Under the pieces are notes generated by a model. The model did not search any database and had not been told where the DNA came from. It saw only the letters and a list, made by a program, of their open reading frames with translations. A stretch of DNA of 11,537 nucleotides from Flavisolibacter sp. (GTDB taxonomy: Bacteria > Bacteroidota > Bacteroidia > Chitinophagales > Chitinophagaceae), in assembly GCA_017745135.1 (NCBI GenBank), contig JAGIAB010000035.1:1-11537 (forward strand), given 5' to 3'. Below, piece after piece: positions 6,824 through 11,537 of this stretch. Within the stretch, counting starts at the first letter, position 1, and each line of letters begins with the position of its first letter. The position numbers and the translations under genes are program-made.

Positions 6824-7819
6824 ATGAAAAAACTATTCTTATCCCTTTTGAGCGTATCGGTGAGTGTGCTCCTTTTTGCACAGGAATCTCCTTTGGAAAC
6901 CGCAAGAACGTTTATGCGCAGTGGTGATTTTGATAATGCGATTCTTGTTTTAAACAATGCGATCAGACAGGATAGCAGAAACATGGCTTTGAAAAAAGAT
7001 CTTGTTCTTGCTCATACTTATAAGAGAGATTTTGCCAAAGCATTGGATGTTGTAAAACCCATGCTTGAAGATGACGATGCTGATGAGCAAACCTACCAGG
7101 TAGCAGGCAATGTGTACAGGGCGCTGGCTATGTATAAGGACGGAGATAAGATGTTTAAGAAAGCGTTGAAAAAATATCCCAACAGCGGGCCATTGTATAG
7201 TGAGTACGGCGAAATGCTTTGGGATAATAAAGATTATTCAGCTATTCAGCAATGGGAAAAAGGAATTGAAGTAGCGCCTTCTTATGCCGGTAATTATTAC
7301 AATGCGGCTTCTTACTATTATTTCACCAGGGATAAAGTGTGGACGTTGATCTATGGTGAAATTTTCGTGAACATGGAATCACTTACAGAAAGATCTACGG
7401 AAGTAAAAAGAATGCTGCTGGACACTTACAAACAGAAATTATTTACCGATGTTGATAAGAAGGATAAAAAGCAAAGTGATTTTGAAAAAGCGGTAGCTGC
7501 GGTATACGACAAACAATCTTCATTAACGGCTAAGGGCATCACCGTCGAATCGCTGAACATGATACGTACACGGTTTATTTTGGATTGGTTTACTACCTAC
7601 GCTTCTAAATTTCCATTCCGTCTTTTCGACTATCAACAGCAGTTGATACGCGAAGGAATGTTTGAAGCCTACAACCAATGGTTGTTCGGGCCTGTTGACA
7701 ATTTAGCTTCGTTTGATCAGTGGACAAAAACCAATTCCGAGGCTTATACAAAGTTCACCACCTTTCAAAAAGGAAGAATATTTAAGATGCCGCAAGGGCA
7801 ACATTATCAGGCAAAGTAA
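6824..7819 (+). CDS. Exported TPR-repeat protein
   Basis: A 331-residue protein with a Sec signal peptide (MKKLFLSLLSVSVSVLLFAQ) and about four tetratricopeptide repeats between residues 22 and 160. Recognisable helices include ARTFMRSGDFDNAILVLNNA, VAGNVYRALAMYKDGDKMFK and YGEMLWDNKDYSAIQQWEK. The second half (about 165-331) has no motif I recognise; it is rich in aromatic residues and Lys, with a Tyr-rich patch (GNYYNAASYYYF) and a tail ending in FKMPQGQHYQAK. A periplasmic or envelope scaffold is likely; no catalytic residues can be named. A near-match to the -7 box, TACTTTTA (6810-6817), lies just before the start. The gene ends 18 bp before a strong intrinsic terminator, so it is probably the last gene of its transcript. 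Confidence 0.85.
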   Translation: MKKLFLSLLSVSVSVLLFAQESPLETARTFMRSGDFDNAILVLNNAIRQDSRNMALKKDLVLAHTYKRDFAKALDVVKPMLEDDDADEQTYQVAGNVYRALAMYKDGDKMFKKALKKYPNSGPLYSEYGEMLWDNKDYSAIQQWEKGIEVAPSYAGNYYNAASYYYFTRDKVWTLIYGEIFVNMESLTERSTEVKRMLLDTYKQKLFTDVDKKDKKQSDFEKAVAAVYDKQSSLTAKGITVESLNMIRTRFILDWFTTYASKFPFRLFDYQQQLIREGMFEAYNQWLFGPVDNLASFDQWTKTNSEAYTKFTTFQKGRIFKMPQGQHYQAK

Positions 7820-7837
7820 TATTTCAAACTATATTTT

Positions 7838-7866
7838 AAAAAAGCTTCCATCACGGAAGCTTTTTT
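7838..7866 (+). terminator. Intrinsic terminator after the TPR gene
   Basis: A perfect 12-bp stem, AAAAAAGCTTCC (7838-7849) with GGAAGCTTTTTT (7855-7866), closes a 5-nt loop ATCAC and runs into a T-rich tract. Because the 5' arm starts with six A it would also look like a terminator from the other strand. It separates the TPR gene from the acyl-CoA synthetase gene. Confidence 0.9.
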
Positions 7867-7921
7867 ATTTTTCTTTATTTCATATCTATCCTGAATTAAT
7901 TAAATTGTAGTCCAAGATTGT

Positions 7922-7929
7922 TATCATTG
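7922..7929 (+). promoter_or_regulatory. Weak candidate -7 element of the acyl-CoA synthetase gene
   Basis: TATCATTG differs from TAnnTTTG at one position and ends 4 nt before the ATG at 7934, so transcription would begin essentially at the start codon. No clear -33 box is seen. A promoter is needed somewhere here because of the terminator upstream. Confidence 0.3.
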
Positions 7930-7933
7930 CTAT

Positions 7934-9718
7934 ATGAACAAACCACATCGTTTATTTGATTTTTTCGATCAGCGATTGCAGGATGATCCGCAAGGCATAA
8001 TGCTTGCCGGCAAGGAAGGAGGTCAGTATCGTGAGTACAGTGTAGCTGAGGTAAAAACCATCGTAGACCAACTGAGCGCCGGTTTACTTTCATTAGGCTA
8101 TAGCGCTAATAACATGACGCTGGAAGGCCGCGATAAAATTGCCATCATTGCCAAGAACCGGCCTGAATGGATGTTCCTTGACCTTGCCGTGGCACAAATA
8201 GGAGTTGTGTTAGTTCCGTTATATCCAACCATCCATATTAACGACCTGGAATTTGTTTTGAACGACGCCCAGGTAAAAGCAGTGTTTGTAAATGACGAAG
8301 ATCTTTTTCATAAAGTACAGAATGTAAGAAGCAGGGTACCGAGCATCCGCGAGATTTACAGTTTTGAGCATGTTAGTGGCACACCTCACTGGAAAGAAAT
8401 TTTGTCGCTGGGTAAGCAGGATGATTACCAGCAACTCGAAACGGCCGCATCAAAAATTAACGCGGAGGATCTGTTTACTATTATTTATACTTCCGGAACA
8501 ACAGGCACACCAAAAGGTGTTATGCTCTCGCACCGTAATATTCTTTCAAATGTTATGGCGAGCATACCTTGTTTTCCTCCCGGTGAAAAACAAAGGTCGC
8601 TGAGCTTTCTTCCGCTGAATCATATTTTTGAAAGAATGGTTACCTACATTTATTTTTTCAAAGGAACGAGTGTTTATTACGCAGAAACGCTGGATACCAT
8701 TGCCGATAATTTGAGGGAAGTACAACCAAACGTGTTCACTACTGTTCCAAGGCTGCTGGAAAAAGTGTACGACCGCATCATGCAAAAAGGAAGTGAACTT
8801 ACAGGTGTAAAAAAGAAATTGTTTTTCTGGGCACACAGTCTTGCCGAAAAATTTGAAATCAACACACCGAAAGATGTCTGGTATAGTTTGCAATTAGCAC
8901 TGGCAAACAAAATTATTTTCAGTAAGTGGAGAGAAGGCTTAGGTGGAAACATTCAATGCATTGTTACCGGTGGGGCTGCCTGTCAGGTTCGGTTGATCCG
9001 GATTTTTACTGCTGCCAAGATCATCATCATGGAAGGCTATGGACTAACCGAAACTTCTCCTGTGATTGCAGTGAACCGCTTCAATGAAGATGACCGCATG
9101 TTTGGAACCGTTGGTCCTTTGATTGATAATGTAGAAGTGCAGATTGCAGAAGACGGAGAGATCTTATGCAAAGGCCCCAACATAATGATGGGTTATTATA
9201 AGCGTCCCGACCTTACCGCAGAAGTGATTAACGAAGGATGGTTTGCCACAGGCGATATCGGGACGATGGTAGAGAATAAATTTTTAAAGATCACCGACCG
9301 CAAGAAAGAATTGTTTAAAACAAGTGGTGGAAAATATGTGGCGCCTTTGCCTGTTGAAAATAAATTAAAAGAATCCGTTTATGTGGAACAGGTAATGGTG
9401 GTGGGTTCGGGAAGAAAATTTGTTGGCGCACTGATCGTGCCTTCGTTTGCCAACCTGCACGAGTGGTGCCGCAAGAATAACGTTCCTGAATTAAGCAATG
9501 CCGAATTAATAAAGCATCCAAAAGTGCTCGGGTTATACAAGGATCTTGTTGAAAGTTTTAATAAATATTTCAACCATGTTGAGCAGGTAAAGAAATTTGA
9601 ACTGCTACCTGACGAATGGACAATTGACACAGGTGAATTAACGCCGAAGCTTTCCTTAAAGCGTAAAGTGGTGATGGAAAAGTACAGTGATGTGGTGGAC
9701 AGGATTTATGCGGTGTAG
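7934..9718 (+). CDS. Long-chain fatty acid--CoA ligase (AMP-forming)
   Basis: A 594-residue member of the ANL adenylate-forming family that activates fatty acids to acyl-CoA through an acyl-AMP intermediate. Signatures: the P-loop IYTSGTTGTPKGVMLSH (184-200), PLNHIFERM (227-235), VTGGAA (344-349), EGYGLTETSPV (367-377), GEILCKGPNIMMGYY (408-422), EGWFATGDIG (434-443), the hinge DRKKELFKTSGGKYVAP (455-471), and the C-terminal segment ELTPKLSLKRK (568-578). Length and the LFKTSGGKYVAP hinge place it with the long-chain (FAA1/ACSL-like, class FadD15) enzymes rather than with E. coli FadD. At the A10 catalytic-lysine position the usual TLK appears here as LSL (S574), with Lys at 572 and 576. It has its own transcription unit between the terminator at 7838 and the repeat region. 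Confidence 0.93.
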   Translation: MNKPHRLFDFFDQRLQDDPQGIMLAGKEGGQYREYSVAEVKTIVDQLSAGLLSLGYSANNMTLEGRDKIAIIAKNRPEWMFLDLAVAQIGVVLVPLYPTIHINDLEFVLNDAQVKAVFVNDEDLFHKVQNVRSRVPSIREIYSFEHVSGTPHWKEILSLGKQDDYQQLETAASKINAEDLFTIIYTSGTTGTPKGVMLSHRNILSNVMASIPCFPPGEKQRSLSFLPLNHIFERMVTYIYFFKGTSVYYAETLDTIADNLREVQPNVFTTVPRLLEKVYDRIMQKGSELTGVKKKLFFWAHSLAEKFEINTPKDVWYSLQLALANKIIFSKWREGLGGNIQCIVTGGAACQVRLIRIFTAAKIIIMEGYGLTETSPVIAVNRFNEDDRMFGTVGPLIDNVEVQIAEDGEILCKGPNIMMGYYKRPDLTAEVINEGWFATGDIGTMVENKFLKITDRKKELFKTSGGKYVAPLPVENKLKESVYVEQVMVVGSGRKFVGALIVPSFANLHEWCRKNNVPELSNAELIKHPKVLGLYKDLVESFNKYFNHVEQVKKFELLPDEWTIDTGELTPKLSLKRKVVMEKYSDVVDRIYAV

Positions 9719-9881
9719 TTAATTGAGATCCTTACTAATTGACGGAGTTAATTATGTGTCAAACGCTTTGCTATTATTGAACTTTTGTTGGGTCGCACTC
9801 TTCAACGCTTCGTAATCTTATCATCACTTTCGACGTTCATTATCGTTATTAACCATTCATCTATTAGGCGTTCGTAATGTT

Positions 9882-9898
9882 CGGCTCCTACGGAGCCG
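9882..9898. repeat. REP-like palindrome, copy 1
   Basis: CGGCTCC-TAC-GGAGCCG forms a 7-bp GC-rich stem with a 3-nt loop. It shares the 13-nt core GCTCCTACGGAGC with copy 2, 53 bp away. Small GC-rich palindromes in pairs are the hallmark of REP/BIME elements; no RAYT transposase gene is in this window. Confidence 0.65.
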
Positions 9899-9935
9899 TG
9901 ATTCATTTGGGTGATTCTTTCTTCTACCAAGGTTA

Positions 9936-9950
9936 AGCTCCTACGGAGCT
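9936..9950. repeat. REP-like palindrome, copy 2
   Basis: AGCTCC-TAC-GGAGCT is a 6-bp stem with the same TAC loop as copy 1. The outermost pair has changed from G-C to A-T on both sides, so base pairing is kept although the sequence differs. Confidence 0.65.
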
Positions 9951-10121
9951 ATATGAGAACCAAAACGTTTATGAATGTTCAATTCATTGATGACACTTGC
10001 GTAATGCTGAAGAGAATTACTGAACGCAGAAGTGAGTGACACAACGAAAGATGAAAGTAGTAATACAGATCACTACACTATCATCATCTATATTTTAAAG
10101 AACTCGCTCAAATAAAGTATC

Positions 10122-10163
10122 CTCTGACTTCCGACTTCTGACCTCCGCCCTCCCACTTCTTTG
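10122..10163 (-). repeat. Heptad repeat array, six degenerate 7-mers
   Basis: Six consecutive 7-mers: CTCTGAC, TTCCGAC, TTCTGAC, CTCCGCC, CTCCCAC and TTCTTTG. On the minus strand the best units read AGTCAGA, AGTCGGA and AGTCAGA, the same AGTC-type heptad as at 6722-6756. The array is flanked by a 10-bp direct repeat TTAAAGAACT (10095-10104 and 10165-10174). Confidence 0.6.
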
Positions 10164-10182
10164 CTTAAAGAACTACCGAATC

Positions 10183-10244
10183 AAAAAAGCCTCTCCCACC
10201 TTCCCGATAGCTATCGGGATCCTCCACCGGGGGACAGGGGGCCT
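10183..10244 (-). repeat. GC-rich repeat patch with 18-bp palindrome, possible terminator
   Basis: The perfect palindrome TCCCGATAGCTATCGGGA (10202-10219) sits in a pyrimidine/purine-biased GC-rich patch within AT-rich surroundings. On the minus strand the patch runs from GGCCCCC through the palindrome to GAGAGGC and then T6 (complement of 10183-10188). It could therefore act as the terminator of the lipoprotein gene, although the outer stem pairs imperfectly. I recall this palindrome as common between Bacteroidota genes, but that needs a search. Confidence 0.55.
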
Positions 10245-10825
10245 ATCCAAATATTAACCTGGTGCGGTGCTGTTTCATCTCCTCCGAAATAAGGATAGAG
10301 CTGATAGCCTTTTGCTTTTTCAGTGGTAGCGAGGCGTGGTAATTGAGTAGAAACTCCATTAACCGTGAACAGGTAATTGGAGCCGGTCACTTTTATCGAA
10401 CAATTAATCTCTTCACCAATAGCAATTGTGGTTAATTCTTTTGAGAGAACAGCACCTTCGTTGTAAACGTAAGCAAACAATCGTAAAGCTTTGTCGCTCC
10501 ACCGCCAGCCAAAGCGGGCACTGTATTGATGATGGTTAGAGTTGTTGTCGGAGAAACCGTACAATTTATTAATGTCATATTGGTTTTCGGGCGACATCGT
10601 TTCATAGATAGCCGTACTGTCAAACTTCACCGCAAATTTCATTTCGGTGGTTTCGATGGCTTTTAAACTATTGTTGTTGCAGTATTGATTACCTTTTTCA
10701 ATAGTGTATTTGATAAATTGTCCGGTGGGAGTTGGTGAAGTGGCTTTATCGACGATGGCTTCTGCCATTTTGCTGCAGCTTGCCAATAGTAAGGCCGCTG
10801 CAACCAGTAAGATGGGTGCTTTCAT
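10211..10825 (-). CDS. Lipoprotein of unknown function
   Basis: A 204-residue predicted lipoprotein: signal MKAPILLVAAALLLASC with lipobox LASC (lipidated C17). It is followed by a short linker and a beta-rich domain. The most distinctive part is YSARFGWRWSDKALRLFAYVYNEG, then GEEINCSIKVTGSNYLFTVNG and KGYQLYPYFGGDETAPHQVNIWI. I believe this pattern (HHQ.SARFGWRW ... YPYFGGDE.APH) recurs in Bacteroidota lipoproteins, and its strand pattern suggests a jelly-roll or lectin-like fold; no function can be given. The last ten residues (GPLSPGGGSR) and the stop codon come from a GC-rich repeat patch, so the natural C-terminus has probably been replaced or extended. It stands alone, convergent with the acyl-CoA synthetase gene and divergent from mutL. 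Confidence 0.75.
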   Translation of the reverse strand: MKAPILLVAAALLLASCSKMAEAIVDKATSPTPTGQFIKYTIEKGNQYCNNNSLKAIETTEMKFAVKFDSTAIYETMSPENQYDINKLYGFSDNNSNHHQYSARFGWRWSDKALRLFAYVYNEGAVLSKELTTIAIGEEINCSIKVTGSNYLFTVNGVSTQLPRLATTEKAKGYQLYPYFGGDETAPHQVNIWIGPLSPGGGSR

Positions 10826-10935
10826 TGGATGAATGGATTTTTGCTAAAGTAATTCTCCTGTCGAATAAAAAAAATTACGACGGTCATTTACGAAAAAATA
10901 ATTTCATAAAATAAGAAGATGCTCTTATTCTCGTC

Positions 10936-10965
10936 ATTGCGATCAACAGCCATTCTGTATTTTTG
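10936..10965 (+). promoter_or_regulatory. Candidate mutL promoter
   Basis: ATTG (10936-10939), 18 nt, then TATTTTTG (10958-10965), close to TTTG / TAnnTTTG with one mismatch in the -33 box. The -7 box ends 19 nt before the GTG start of mutL at 10985. Confidence 0.5.
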
Positions 10966-10984
10966 AAGGCTTCAAACAAGAATT

Positions 10985-11537
10985 GTGGCTGACCGAATTC
11001 AATTATTACCGGATAATATTGCCAACCAGATTGCTGCGGGAGAAGTCATCCAGCGTCCTGCCAGTGCTGTGAAAGAATTATTGGAGAATGCTGTGGATGC
11101 TGGTGCGTCCGAGATCAAATTATTGATCAACGATGCAGGCAAATCCCTCATCCAGGTCATTGACAACGGCCAGGGCATGAGTGAGACGGACGCCAGAATG
11201 TGTTTTGAACGGCATGCTACCTCCAAGATCAAAAACATCGATGATCTTTTTCACATCAAAACTATGGGTTTCCGCGGTGAGGCACTGGCCTCTATTGCTG
11301 CCGTAGCGCAGGTGGAATTAAGGACGAGAAAGGCAGAGAATGAAATTGGCACTTGCCTTGAAATTGAAAACAGCATTGTTACCAAACAGCAGCCTGTTGC
11401 CACGCCGGTTGGAACAAGCATTTGTATGAAGAATCTTTTCTTCAACATTCCTGCCCGGAGAAATTTTTTGAAGAGCAATGCTGCGGAAATGCGCCATGTG
11501 ATCGATGAATTTATTCGTGTGGCCCCGGCTGGCACCC
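10985..11537 (+). CDS. mutL: DNA mismatch repair protein MutL, N-terminal part
   Basis: The ATPase domain of MutL, which couples MutS mismatch recognition to strand incision and excision; 184 residues are visible and the gene continues past the right edge. It begins with GTG, giving MADRIQLLPDNIANQIAAGEV, an N-terminus that matches the family exactly; no in-frame ATG lies nearby upstream. GHKL ATPase motifs are intact: KELLENAVDAGA (30-41; E31 corresponds to the catalytic Glu and N35 to the metal-binding Asn), IDNGQGM (59-65), ERHATSKI (75-82), GFRGEAL (95-101) and the segment NLFFNIPARRNFLK. Because the C-terminal half is missing here, the presence of the endonuclease motif cannot be judged. 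A candidate promoter lies just upstream. Confidence 0.97.
   Translation, partial: MADRIQLLPDNIANQIAAGEVIQRPASAVKELLENAVDAGASEIKLLINDAGKSLIQVIDNGQGMSETDARMCFERHATSKIKNIDDLFHIKTMGFRGEALASIAAVAQVELRTRKAENEIGTCLEIENSIVTKQQPVATPVGTSICMKNLFFNIPARRNFLKSNAAEMRHVIDEFIRVAPAGT

Larger units (their letters stand above)
9781..10050. repeat. Large imperfect inverted repeat (foldback element)
   Basis: The left arm (9781-9860), read as reverse complement, aligns with the right arm (9971-10050) at roughly 60 percent identity by eye. Anchored blocks are ATGAATG (complement of 9854-9860 / 9971-9977), ATTAC (9812-9816 / 10016-10020), GAGTG (9796-9800 / 10034-10038) and CAAC (9787-9790 / 10042-10045). All of them have the same midpoint, near 9916. 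Two matched short palindromes sit symmetrically inside. Weak similarity may continue outward to about 9750 and 10075. There is no ORF of note. It may be a non-autonomous mobile or REP-type element, a structured RNA, or a remnant of either. Confidence 0.6.

Noticed and set aside
8546..8952. Minus-strand open frames inside the acyl-CoA synthetase gene
   Set aside because: The plus frame carries the adenylation-domain motifs throughout and without interruption.
9719..10210. CRISPR array or tRNA in the gene-free region
   Set aside because: The repeats are a single inverted pair and 7-bp tandem units, with no regular repeat-spacer pattern and no tRNA cloverleaf or TTCGA arm.
10999..11535. Minus-strand open frames over mutL
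   Set aside because: The plus strand encodes unmistakable MutL ATPase motifs; the minus-strand frames are shadows.
1..11537. Defence system, phage or biosynthetic cluster
   Set aside because: Every sizeable gene belongs to an ordinary housekeeping, efflux or envelope family; no nuclease-helicase, toxin-antitoxin, integrase or NRPS/PKS genes are seen.

Overview
The window looks like chromosomal core DNA of a Bacteroidota bacterium, probably Chitinophagaceae or a near relative. This rests on the gene families (DUF502, serC next to DUF1015, Bacteroidota-type TPR and lipoproteins). It also rests on promoters of the Bacteroidota type (TTTG about 19 nt before TAnnTTTG, usually only 7-20 nt ahead of the start codon) and on the general lack of Shine-Dalgarno sequences. 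No phage, CRISPR array, tRNA, rRNA or complete insertion sequence is visible. I see no new multi-gene system; the most unusual material is the non-coding repeats.

Left end (1-2427, minus strand): an RND-type efflux operon read leftwards, tetR - tolC - membrane-fusion (HlyD/AcrA-like) lipoprotein. The spacing is very tight (4 nt, then a TAATG overlap). The adaptor runs off the window and the inner-membrane pump gene is expected beyond it. The tetR promoter contains a 28-bp inverted repeat between and over its -33 and -7 elements, a strong candidate for the autoregulatory operator.

Middle (2543-9718, plus strand): a DUF502 membrane protein; a secreted zinc enzyme of the S1/P1 nuclease - phospholipase C superfamily; serC (phosphoserine aminotransferase) followed by a DUF1015 protein; a secreted TPR protein ending in a clear intrinsic terminator; and a long-chain acyl-CoA synthetase. 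Most of these genes have their own candidate TAnnTTTG element just ahead of the start. serC and DUF1015 sit together without the serA gene that I remember often lying between them.

Right end (9719-11537): about 490 bp without a gene, filled with repeats. These are a roughly 270-bp imperfect foldback centred near 9916, carrying two matched GCTCCTACGGAGC palindromes; a heptad (7-bp period) array; and an 18-bp perfect palindrome in a GC-rich patch. That palindrome supplies the stop codon of a minus-strand lipoprotein gene (10211-10825). A second short heptad array lies at 6722-6756. The window closes with the 5' third of mutL (GTG start), which encodes the ATPase domain of the mismatch-repair protein.
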